From assembly GCA_022749755.1 (NCBI GenBank), contig CM040453.1, forward strand, positions 2,874,102 to 2,938,101: DNA of 64,000 nt, given 5' to 3'. Made by a program: the position numbers and the translations under genes. Below are positions 36,919 to 47,700 of this stretch, piece by piece. The stretch is from Azadirachta indica. Taxonomy: Eukaryota > Streptophyta > Magnoliopsida > Sapindales > Meliaceae. The stretch's first letter is position 1. Each line of letters opens with the position of its first letter. The notes under the pieces were generated by a model, which made no database searches, had not been told where the DNA came from, and saw only the letters and a list, made by a program, of their open reading frames with translations.

Positions 36919-39900
36919 TTTTATAATGTACTTGTAATCAAGCAAGAAAGAGAAGAATGTCCATAGGGCAGGGCAGGCAAAGACCAAGACAACTTCCAAT
37001 AGAAGTCGTTGTAAGAATTCGAGCAATGAAAATGAAATCCAACCCATCCAACGTTAATTGCATTAATTTTGATGATGACAACTAATAAAAATCCTCCGGT
37101 TGAGGAATATTTGAATTAATTAAGCAGACTTTGACTATTAGTACCAACTTTAATTAAACTCTTTCTAACCAAATGTGGGATTTGAATTGAGCAAATTAAC
37201 GAGAAGTTATTTAGTACTATTGCCGATATCCGTCATGAATCATTGATTTTAATTTCTTTGATGATTAGCTGATTTCGTAATTAATTAATCGGTTTAAGTA
37301 CTAAAATTTTTACTGTTTTAATTTTAATCTTATGTTAAAATTAATTTTGTATATATATTTACCCATTACTCATAGTGTTAGCTCTTTAACATAATAGCGA
37401 CTACTTAAAATACATAATAAAACAAACTTAAAAGGTTAAAGAAATATCAATCCATCAAATTAGGGAGATTTAATTTTTCTTTTAAAAGAAAACACCAGGT
37501 GTAAAAGGATGCACCTTCTAACATTTATAATTATGTACAACGTAAAAAAAAAAAAATGCTAAAAGAAAAATAAGAAAGTGACTAGCATTATACATCGATT
37601 GGTCTAAGATAATTTAGTGTACATATAATTTATTTAATGAATTAAAAAAATTTAAGGAGAAATGTTCATGATCATATTATGCGAAGGACTTTAAATATTA
37701 TGTGATATGCACACCAAAGAGAAAGAACATGGAACATGAGAAGCATATGTTTAATTCGTTTCATCTTTTGTTTCTTTGCAATCAAAAAAATTATTCAGAC
37801 GTTGAACCCCACATGTTATTATTAGCTCAACAAACTAAAACTGTTAGTTGTCTCTGTTAAAGGGCGATGACTTGGTCCGTTGACCCGGTTTGGGAAGGCC
37901 GATCGAGAAGTTGCAACATGAAAAGACACGACAGACGAACTCCTCCGAAATCAATTGCAGCAAGGAATATGGCTTTGAGAATTTGACGATCCATCTAGCT
38001 TTTCTGAGGCCTCTATGAATTTGCCTTCCTAGCCTTGTAGCAACAACAACATTTGAAACTGAAAGTTGGATCGCTTTGAAGAAGTACGCGGCGCACCGCC
38101 GACAGGTAAGTTAACAGCTGTTTCTCCATTTTTAATACTGTCGTGTTAGTTTTAAGTTGAGTTTATTAGTCATGTTCCGTTTACAGTTTTAAATTGTTGG
38201 ATCGATCGAGATCCGGTTAAAAGTTGTACTGCAGCCAGCCAATTTTCTCAATCATGCCAAGATTGACGACAAAATCAGTCAAAAAGGTACATTACATTAT
38301 ACTCTTTCCCGCAAAATTTTCGTCGTTGATTTTACCTATCTTCTTGTTTAGGAAAAAGTTTCGAGTGTTTAAGGTACTGCGGAAAAACATTGCCTGCCAA
38401 ATAATAAATTAAAACTGCATGATTAATTAATTAAAGATACATTACACAGATACCCAACCAAGATCTCCCCAAGCAATAAACCATCTATTTTTTTTTTTTA
38501 AATTAATCTTCTTTATTCGTTATTTTCGTTTTAGTGAAATTATAAGAATATAAATCACAGGGTTTAATTTCTTACTGTGAATCGCTAGAACTATTGCTTT
38601 AATTTGTAACACTTTATACCCAGAAGTGAATAATTATTATAGCATCATATTTAAGCCCTGCTGGAAGATTAAAAGTACATAAATAACCCAATAAATGCTT
38701 AATAATATATATCGATGACTTTTTTTGCCTATATATATTTCATTCATTATATTTTTGACTAATTAGTAACCACAGTTAAACACTATTGATGTTTCGTTCC
38801 TGTAATTTACCTAAGGGAATTGACGTCTTCATTTTGGTACTGATAGTAACACATTAATGTACATTTCACACATCAACTCATGAGAGCCACATAATTAATT
38901 TGTCAACACATCCAAAGGACCAGAGTCCTTATCAAGCCTCTTTCTTGGACCTCAATTAACTCCAATTACCGTTATTAATTTTGATTCTGTTTTTTCTTAG
39001 CAAAGTTTATGATCAATAAACTTGATTTTTGAGCTTAAATTTCGCCCAACGTATTCAAATTTTTAAGACTAACTTACTGCTCAAGGAAATCGATATATAA
39101 AGGAATCTCTGCGTTGGTGCTACTTGATATGTGATGTCGAACTTATTCCCACCCGTCAAGAAAACCAAAGATATTGTCAAAACCCCCTCATTATAATGTT
39201 AATCGCCCACCAATTTTGACTCAGAAGAGAAGATAGGCACCAATAGTTACAGAATGAGTATTGCTGCCAGCTTGTGCCAGAACATATGCCCTTGAAATCT
39301 ATACCACTATGAGTTAGCCACTTTTTCCTATCAACTTCCTTTTATGTTTTATTTTTTTTTTTCGACTTTTTATCGGTTGATGACTACAATTCTCACTTAC
39401 CTTAGCGTTCAAAATTCTTTCTTAATTAACTTAAATATATTGTTTAAAAGTGTCTTGTTTTTTCGGTATAGTTATAATCTGGCAGCTCTCACCTGCCCAT
39501 TAAAGCACGGAACTCAGAGACTTTTCATTTCACATCTTTTCTTTTTCTTTTTCTTGAAAAACGCAGGAAAACCATGGATTTTTCTCTTGTTATGACACAA
39601 AATTTATGGGTAATGACTAGCCAGGTTTAGAAATATGCTTATGAAGAGAATTAAAATTATTATTTGCAACAATTAATTTGTTCATATATATATATATATA
39701 TATATATATGAAGTTGATGCTATCAGTATTGCGTCTTAATTTGGAGATTTTAGGATATTAGGGTGCATATGGAAATATTTGAACAAACCATTAAAAGATA
39801 GTAAGAAAAGATGTGCAAAATTTCCCAGCTTCGTGGATGGGAACATGCATGATGTTATCCAATCAAAGGTCTAATCTGGAACAAGAAAAGATAAACCCAA

Positions 39901-40262
39901 TAGTTTTCTAAAGGACAGTTATTCCAACCTATCATATCAGATGCTTTAGAGTCGTCGGGAAATTTAATTTAGGATTAAATATCTTTGTCAAAGCTTTCAT
40001 GATCATTTTTTTTTAAAGGTTAGAAAAGATAAACCAGGCAATAATTTTTTGCTTCTAAATTTGGCTGCAAGAAGACGTCAACACAAAAACAATTCACGCC
40101 TTTATTAATTTTACATGCACAGAATTCAAATACAACGACCAAACAAACACTCAGAACTTATAGTTTACATTACGTACATTTAACTATATGAAACAAATTA
40201 ATAAACACAAGAAGAAGAACAAGATGCTTGATACTATTGCTGATACACTAAACCCAGTGTGA
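36919..40262. other. Intergenic spacer with copy B of the duplicated unit
   Basis: Copy B covers about 36960-38440. After it the sequence is AT-rich with a TA microsatellite at 39685-39709. About 40080-40262 is probably the 3' UTR of the chimeric HSP70-DC1 gene. No other gene is supported. Confidence 0.4.
36960..38440. repeat. Non-coding duplicated unit, copy B
   Basis: Partner of copies A and C. It includes a GC-richer, exon-like stretch at 37860-38105 that ends GACAG before GTAAGT, without a convincing reading frame. Confidence 0.6.
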
Positions 40263-42521
40263 TCAGTTGAAGATCTGACCCAAGATAAGAGACGTGAGAA
40301 TAGTAGTTGGGTCGCCAATCAGGATACTCACAAGTATTTCGAAAAATATCTTGGCTATCTTGACAAATTTGTTGCCCTTCCATTTGTTTTTTTTCAACCG
40401 ACTCGTAATAGGCAGCTTCAGATTCTTGGGAACCAAACAATTTTTATCACTAGAATCTGCTTTTTTCCATTCTTTCAGTATCATTTCTGTGCTGCAAAAG
40501 GCATGGCACCGGTACTTCTTGCACTTAGACACATAAGACCACCCAGAGTTACCGGTTACACTGCCTTTAAGCATTTTTTTGTCGCACCAGAGGCACTCTA
40601 AATATAGTTCTTCTTTGGTAAGCTCAAATTCAACATCATCAACATTAAGCTTACTTGGAATGTTGAAACAACAGGGATGCAGAATATGGCCATTCTTCTT
40701 ACAGTGGTATACAGAGCCTTCTGCCTTTTTTGCACATACTTCACAGTATCTGTGACAATCTCTACAACGACATTTCCCAGGAAGCTTTTCTAAGAATTCG
40801 AAGGAGCAATTTTCGAACAAATCGTGTTCGGTAGTGGACTTAGGGAACATGCAGTCCGTATGTAGAGTAAAATCACACAGCTCACAACGATATATTAACC
40901 CAAAAGCTGGCCTCCTACAGCCATTGCACTTGCGGAGTGTATTGCAGTTTTTCAGCTGAAGCTCATGATCCGACCGGTGGTTAGCATGAACAGCTCTGCT
41001 GGGTAAATTTTTCCCTGTATCAGCCATCAAAATCCAAGATATAAATTAGTAAAATCCGTCGTCTAAGAACATGAAACATGAAGAACGGAGATTGAAGAGA
41101 CATTACCTGTGGTTTTGAACCCAAGAGAAATAGGGCTCAGGTCCACGATAACCAGATCCTCCACCTGCTTGCTGGGCTGACCACTCAAAATGGCAGCCTG
41201 AACTGCAGCGCCGTATGCAACAGCCTCATCTGGGTTAATTCTTTTACAGAGAGTCTTTCCGTTGAAGAAGTCCTGCAATAGCTTTTGCACTTTCGGAATT
41301 CTTGTAGAACCACCGACAAGAACGATGTCGTCGACGCTGGCCGTGTCTATCTCAGCATCCCTCAAACACTTCTTGACAAGGTCCATACACTTTTCGAAGA
41401 GATCCATGTTAAGCTGCTCGAATTTGGCACGAGTGATTTTTGAATAGAAATCAATACCCTGATACAAAGCATCGATCTCAATTGTAGTCTGAGCAGTGGA
41501 TGACAGAGCTCTCTTCGCAGTCTCACAAGCTGTTCTCAGTCTGCTCAGAGCTCTGGGATCTCCACTAATATCCTTCTTGTTCTTCGTCTTAAACTCCTGA
41601 ACAAAATGATTCATCATTCTGTTATCAAAATCCTCACCGCCGAGATGAGTGTCTCCGGCGGTGGCTTTCACCTTAAAGATGCCCTTTTCGATGGTAAGCA
41701 AAGAGACATCAAAAGTTCCACCACCTAGATCAAAAATTAACACTCTACTTTCACCAACAGTCGAAGCCTTCTTGTCAAGTCCATAAGCAAGAGCTGCGGC
41801 AGTGGGCTCGTTGATAATACGCATAATATTAAGCCCAGCAATTGCACCGGCGTCCTTGGTGGCTTGACGCTGAGACTCGTCGAAGTAAGCTGGAACAGTG
41901 ACAACTGCATTCTTTACGGTGTAGCCAAGGTAAGCTTCAGCAGTCTCACGCATCTTTTTCAGAATCTTAGAAGAGATTTCTTCAGCAGCATACCGCTTCT
42001 CTTCATCCTCGTAGTTAACCACGATGATGGGCTTGTCACCTTCACCGGCTTGGACTTTGAATGGCAAGAGCATGACATCGCTCTGAACTGATGGATCACT
42101 CAATCTCCTGCCAATCAGCCGCTTTGCATCTTCAAAAAACGAATAATTACCCCGTTAATACATACTGTTGCATAATGATATATCTGTTATTCAGGAAAAA
42201 AGAAAGAAAATCTTTCTGATAAAACTAACCAGATTCTTTATCCTTTCATCCCCTAGGAAAAAAAAATTAAGAACCCTAACGACAAAGAAAATGCAAGAAA
42301 CGTTTACCAAAAATGGTGTTCATGGGGTTCCTGACGACCTGATTCTTTGCAGCGTCACCAACCAAACACTCCGCGTCATTGAACGATACGTATGACGGCG
42401 TCGTTCTATTCCCTTGGTCGTTTACTATGATCTCCATTCGGTCATTCTCCCATACACCCACGCACGAGTACGTGGTTCCCAGATCGATCCCAATTGCCAG
42501 TCCCTCGTTATTTCCGGCCAT
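40263..42521 (-). CDS. Chimeric protein: HSP70 nucleotide-binding domain fused to DC1 zinc domains (662 aa)
   Basis: Three exons join in frame: 42521-42308 (214 bases, same size and intron position as HSC70), 42129-41107 (1023 bases) and 41014-40263 (752 bases). Residues 1 to about 412 are a full HSP70 ATPase domain with intact [22 protein letters not shown] and [13 protein letters not shown] motifs and the linker-like [13 protein letters not shown]. At FKTTG the message leaves the HSP70 sequence. The rest is DC1 (C1-like) Cys/His sequence: H...C-x2-C ([22 protein letters not shown]), [48 protein letters not shown], and a hydrophobic tail [19 protein letters not shown]. There is no substrate-binding domain, lid or EEVD. 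The family could bind ATP and J-proteins but not clients; DC1 domains bind zinc and possibly lipids. Alternative: two adjacent genes, since an ATG (41027) precedes the last acceptor. Confidence 0.75.
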
Positions 42522-42760
42522 TGTCTCTCACAAGCAGAGAAATGAAAGTAAGAAACTAATTCGTTAGAGAAAATAAAAGCAGAATAAAAATTTTTTTGGT
42601 TTGTCACTAAGAGCAAAGAATTGTTCTGTTTGGCAGTATAGTGTAAGGAAGGTGGTATGTTCTACGTATTGCTTAGGGTTTGCTTTATATTAGCAGTAGA
42701 TGGCGAGTTATTCGGGAATGTTCTGACAAAGTTATGTCAGCTATTGGTGTAGACACGTGT
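42522..42760 (-). promoter_or_regulatory. Heat-shock-type promoter of the HSP70-DC1 chimera
   Basis: Perfect heat-shock element TTCGGGAATGTTC at 42711-42723, and a minus-strand TATAAA at 42689-42684, about 22 bases nearer the gene. The layout matches the HSC70 promoter, so this copy should be heat inducible. Confidence 0.7.
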
Positions 42761-45302
42761 ACGCCTATGATCTTCTTTATTTTCATGGAAATTTCTTAGT
42801 TTTGTCGGCGTGACGCTTAGGCCTACACGAAACACCCACGTAGCGTCAAGTTATCTGGGTTAATTGTTGGAAAATCTTCTGCGAGAAGCTCCGTCTGTAT
42901 AATAAAAAGTGGACGCGTGTACACTTTGATCAATTTGAAACATTGGGCTGAATTGTGTAGACATTCCAACTCGCGAGGCCCAGTTCAATTGTGTGCCCCT
43001 TTTTTTTTATTTTATTTGTTTTTTTAATGAAAGTATGAAACCCTTCATTGAGAACAAAACACAATGTTAATTATTTGCATCGATAATACATTAAATGTGG
43101 AACAAGAACTGGCCAGAGAAAAATTTACATATGAAAATTTTTTTAAATGGTTTGAGATTGTGAGCTACAAATATAAATATTGTGATAAAGTAAAGTCATA
43201 GGAATATATAAAATAAAATAAAATAAAATAATTATACACATTGTTGGATATGGAAACTTACAAAAATTGATAAGGATTATAAAAATTGATATCAATTTTT
43301 GTTAGCCTTGATATCCAACACACGTAGTATATGTGAGTTACGAAATTATATATAAATATTGTGATAAAATAAAGTTATAGGAAAATATAAAATAAAATAA
43401 TTATACACATAATATATGTGATTTAATTTATGAAATTATATATGTATATATGCAATGTTTAGTTGCAAAAATAAATTAATTACTGTGGTTAAATGTCATT
43501 TGATGGAGAAATTATTTTTTAATTAAATAAATATAGCAACCCTATTTTAGTTAAGTTAAGATATTTGAATAACAAGAATTTCTTCTCTTGCTTTGTTAAG
43601 GTTCCAATTAGCGGAGAGATTAGGTTAGACGTGCTTTCTATCCCTACAGCAAGCATTTCAATATTCCTTTCTTGTTAGCCAAGGGGCCCTTAACTCTCTT
43701 CAAATTTTGTAATTTTCATAATGCAAATAAATTTGCATTATTTTGTTGATGTGACAAATTAAAACTATACAATTGTCACATTAAAGATAATAACTTTTAA
43801 GTGGTTTCAGAAAAATTTTATCTCAAGTTTACAAATTTAATATTATTGTTATTAGACATATTTTAATACTGCAGTATTTGTAAAATTTAATGCATGTAAA
43901 TAGTAGGATAGGAAATTATATATACATGTATAAAGCTAGTTTAGTCATCTTATTTTGATAATAAATCGTAAGCCATCTCTTGGATGGAAACTGTACTGAA
44001 GAAAAAATGCTTAAAAAAAGAAAAATAATTGGAGAAATTAAAAATTAATTAATATTTTATCTCAACAATTAAGTATTGCTGTTGCATGCCAAAAAAACAC
44101 GTTAAAACTTGTATTATGTGAGAGTAAATTTAATAGGAACTTCAAAAATCTCAGCCAAATTAAAGACGACGATCAAGCTGAGAAAGCAGATAATTTAGGT
44201 AGGGTTTGTTGAAAATTAGCATGTAAAATAAATTAAATTAAGATGAAGTCGGCAATTGAGCTAGGAAATTGAACGAGTAAAACACGTTGACGAAGACCTT
44301 GACTTACCAATAATAACTTTTTCCCACAAGAAGAAAAAGTTTACCAACGTAGATTGGAATCTAAATGAAATAAACTTGAAACTTAAATACAAATGAAATG
44401 AAAGTTTCTGACTCTTAAATTAATGAAACCAATCGTAACAAACTTTAATTTGTCTAGATGTTTATTCATTAAGTCATAATAAACTTGGTCTTTGTTTACT
44501 ACTAGTTGACCCGTCTACCCCTTTTTCCTTTTCCTTACCTCCCCCCACCCCCCCAACTCTCTCTCTCTCTCTCTTTTTTTTCGTTTTTGTTTTTGTTTCA
44601 GTCCTATTTCACTTGGCTTCAACGTCTTTGCGTCAAAAAGTCTCCTTAGTTAACATATTATTTATTTTTTTTAAAGTGCATGCTTTGTCTTTACGCATTA
44701 TAATTATGAGAATATGTGGGTTAATATATTATATTTAAAAAACACATACACCCGCCCATGAGGCCATTACATTATTAAGCACAAAATTATTAATTTGCTC
44801 AATCAGTTATTTATATATAATAATCCATGGGCCATATAATCTCTTATTATATCAAATTAATGACTAATGTAATTGATGGGTACTAAATGTGTTAAAATTT
44901 AAAAGAATACTATATATGATTATGAAGATATATAATAAAGAGAATTAAATTTAGTGTTATATTACATAGTATATATTTTGATTGTAGAGGAAATAAACTA
45001 GATACTACTATATAAAATCAAGAAAGAATTTATGATATTCATAGAATAGAATCACAAAATTAACCTTACTAGTTAAAACATTTTCGCATAGATCATGCTA
45101 CATATGAGTGTACGATGAATGCACGATCATGATCATGTGTATGCAGAATTTCCAAGAGCTTTTAGACTGAGTGCACGCGAAGAGGCAACGTAAATTAACA
45201 TATTAACCTTTATTGATTTCCTGAAAAATTAGCATGGAGAATTCGAATACAAGATCGAGATGAAAGAGAGAAAACACAACATGAAGACACTTAAACACAA
45301 CA
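42761..45302. other. Intergenic spacer between the two chimeric genes
   Basis: AT-rich. Contains a locally duplicated segment of about 130 bases (43160-43440) in which one copy has a small palindromic insertion, a CT microsatellite at 44557-44573, and the probable 3' UTR of the second chimeric gene just before 45303. No gene seen. Confidence 0.4.
43242..43320. mobile_element. Small palindromic insertion (MITE-like), 79 bases
   Basis: Ends are inverted: TGTTGGATAT at the left and ATATCCAACA at the right. The centre holds a perfect 20-base palindrome around ATTGATATCAAT. A second copy of the flanking sequence at about 43395-43420 (TTATACACATAATATATGTG) lacks it and looks like the empty site. 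Confidence 0.55.
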
Positions 45303-47492
45303 TCAGACGCTGAACAGAGACAGCACGGCAGAGGCTAGAATTCCGGTTGGATCTCCTGTTACGATACTCACAACGACTCTGAAGAAAAACTTCAATATCA
45401 TGGTATAATCGACCCCACTCCCTTTGTTCCGTCTCAACTGGGTTTTAATAGGCACCTTCAGATTCTTGGGAATCAAATAATTATTATCATTGGAATCAGC
45501 ATTTTTCCATTCATCCAGCAGCATTTGTGTGGTACAATAAGCATGGCAATTATATTTCTTGCATTTAGAAACATAAGACCACCCTGAATTGCCGGTTACA
45601 CTGCCTTTTAGCCTCTTGTCGTTGCACCAAATGCAATCTGCTGGTAATACCTCATCAGAAAGCTCAAATGTAACATAATCAATGTGTAGCTTCCTTGGAA
45701 GATTGAAACAACAGGGATGCATATTGCATCCATTCTCTTCGCAATGGTACACATAACCTTCAGTAGGTTTTACACAAGCATCGCAGTATCTTTGACAGTC
45801 TCTACAATGGCATTTTCCAGGAAGTCTGTCTAAGAACTCAAAGGTGCATTTTCTAAAGAATTCATGTTTTGCAGTGCGCTTAGGAAACATGCAGTGTGTG
45901 TGAAGATAAAAGTCTCCTCGCTCACATCGGTATATCAACCCAAACGCTGGCATCTTGCAGCCATCGCACGGGCAGAGTTTCTTATAGCTTTTTAGCTGAA
46001 GCTCATGATTCGGTTTGTGCCTAGCATTAACTGCCCTGCTTGGTAAATGTCGACCTGCATCGACCATCAAGAGAAAACATTAATTAACATATATATAACA
46101 AAATATCTTAAATCCAAGTCTACTCACATGACGCATGGATGTTACCTGTGGTTTTCAACTCACGGAACTGCGGCTTCACGTCCAAGATAATAAGATCCTT
46201 CACCTTCTTACTACGCTCACCGCTCAAGATGGCAGCCTGAACTGCAGCACCATATGCAACAGCCTCATCCGGGTCAATTCTTTTGGAAAATTTTTTTCCG
46301 TTGAAGAAGTCCTGCAATAGTTGCTGCACTTTCGGAATCCGAGTGGAGCCACCAACAAGGACAACATCATCAACACTGGTCTTGTCTATCTTAGCATCCC
46401 TCAAACACTTCTTGACAAGATTCATACACTTCTCGAAGAGATCGATATTTAGCTGCTCAAATCTGTCACGAGAGATGGTAGCATGGAAGTCTATATCCCT
46501 ATACAAAGAATCGATTTCAATTGAAGTCCGAGAAGTAGATGAGAGAGTCCTTTTTGCGTTCTCGCAAGCAGTCTTCAATCTGCTAAGAGCCCTGGTATTT
46601 CCACTAATATCTTTCTTATTCTTCCTCTTGAATTCCTGAACAAAATGCTTCACCATTCTGTTATCAAAATCCTCACCACCAAGACGAGTGTCTCCCACAC
46701 TGGCCTTCACTTTAAAGATACCATTTCCGATGGTAAGCAAAGACACATCAAAACTACCAGCACCCAGATCAAAGATCAATACAGTTTTTTTTATCACCAA
46801 ATGAAACATTCTTCTCAAGACCATATGCAATCGCTGCAGCAGTGGGCTCGCTGATTATTTGCATTACATTAAGTCCGGCCATGGCAGCCGCTTTCTTGGT
46901 CTGCTCACGCTGAGAGTCATTAAAATGAGCTGGAACAGTGATAACTGCATTCTTAACCTTTGAATGAAGGTAATCCTCAGCAATATAACGCATCTTGGTG
47001 AGTACCATGGAACTGATTTCCTCGGCAGTAAACTGCCTATCTTTACCCTTGTAGTTGACCACAATCATTGGCTTCTCATGCGGACCAGCAACGACCTTGA
47101 AGGGCCAGCGCCTTATATCTCTCTGGACTGAGGAATCACTGAATCTCCTTCCAATCAACCTCTTTGCATCTACGGTATTTGTACACAGATAACCAGTTAA
47201 TCATTATATTAGCGACAAGGAAAAAGGTCCAGTTTCTTTGACTCTTTAATAACAGGAAGCCAAAGGAAGGAAAATTACCAAATACGGTGTTCATAGGGTA
47301 TTCGTCGACCTGTTTTTTGGCCGACTTGCCAACCAAACGTTCTGTATCTGTGAACGCCACATACGACTGCGTAGTCCTGCTCCCTCGATTATTGGCTATG
47401 ATCTTCACGCTGTCGTTCTCCCATACACCGACGCATGAGTACGAAGTCCCCAGATCAATTCCGACTGCTGCTCTCTTTCCCTTTCCAGCCAT
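45303..47492 (-). pseudogene. Second HSP70 NBD-DC1 chimeric gene, with a one-base frameshift
   Basis: Same structure as the gene at 40263: exon 1 47492-47279 (214 bases), exon 2 47169-46146 (1024 bases), exon 3 46054-45303 (752 bases). The extra base in exon 2 is in a run of eight A (plus strand T8, 46785-46792), which ends the first frame at KKNCIDL; reading on in the other frame restores [16 protein letters not shown]. The ATPase part is more diverged: phosphate-2 motif DLGAGSFDV instead of DLGGGTFDV, and linker region [18 protein letters not shown]. The DC1 part is fully open with YRCERGDFYLHTHC (one Cys of the CxxC lost), CHCRDCQRYCDAC, YHCEENGCNMHPCC, ADCIWC and the tail VVSIVTGDPTGILASAVL. 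It is either a young pseudogene or a sequence error in a homopolymer. Confidence 0.7.
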
Positions 47493-47700
47493 TCTCTCGC
47501 AGCCAGCACAGAAAAAGAAAACGAAGAGTTTGGTCAAGAAGAAAATTAAAGCAAAGAAGGAAAATGTTATGTTTCTGCGTACAGCTTGGGAAGAAATGTT
47601 ATTTAACAGTGTATGATTGTTCCGTGCAGGGCCCTAGTATGCAGAAATTTTCTATTGGAGGTTGGTGTTGGAATTTCTCTTCTTGTCTTGTCTAGTTGTC
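47493..47700 (-). promoter_or_regulatory. Upstream region of the second chimeric gene
   Basis: No perfect heat-shock element was found; only weak GAA/TTC units near 47643-47680. A minus-strand AAATAA-type box lies near 47601. Promoter strength and heat response may differ from copy 1. Confidence 0.35.

Noticed and set aside
41027..41030. DC1 region as a wholly separate gene starting at the bases before the last exon
   Set aside because: Not excluded, but the in-frame, same-length splice structure in two copies favours a fused message; kept as an alternative in the findings.
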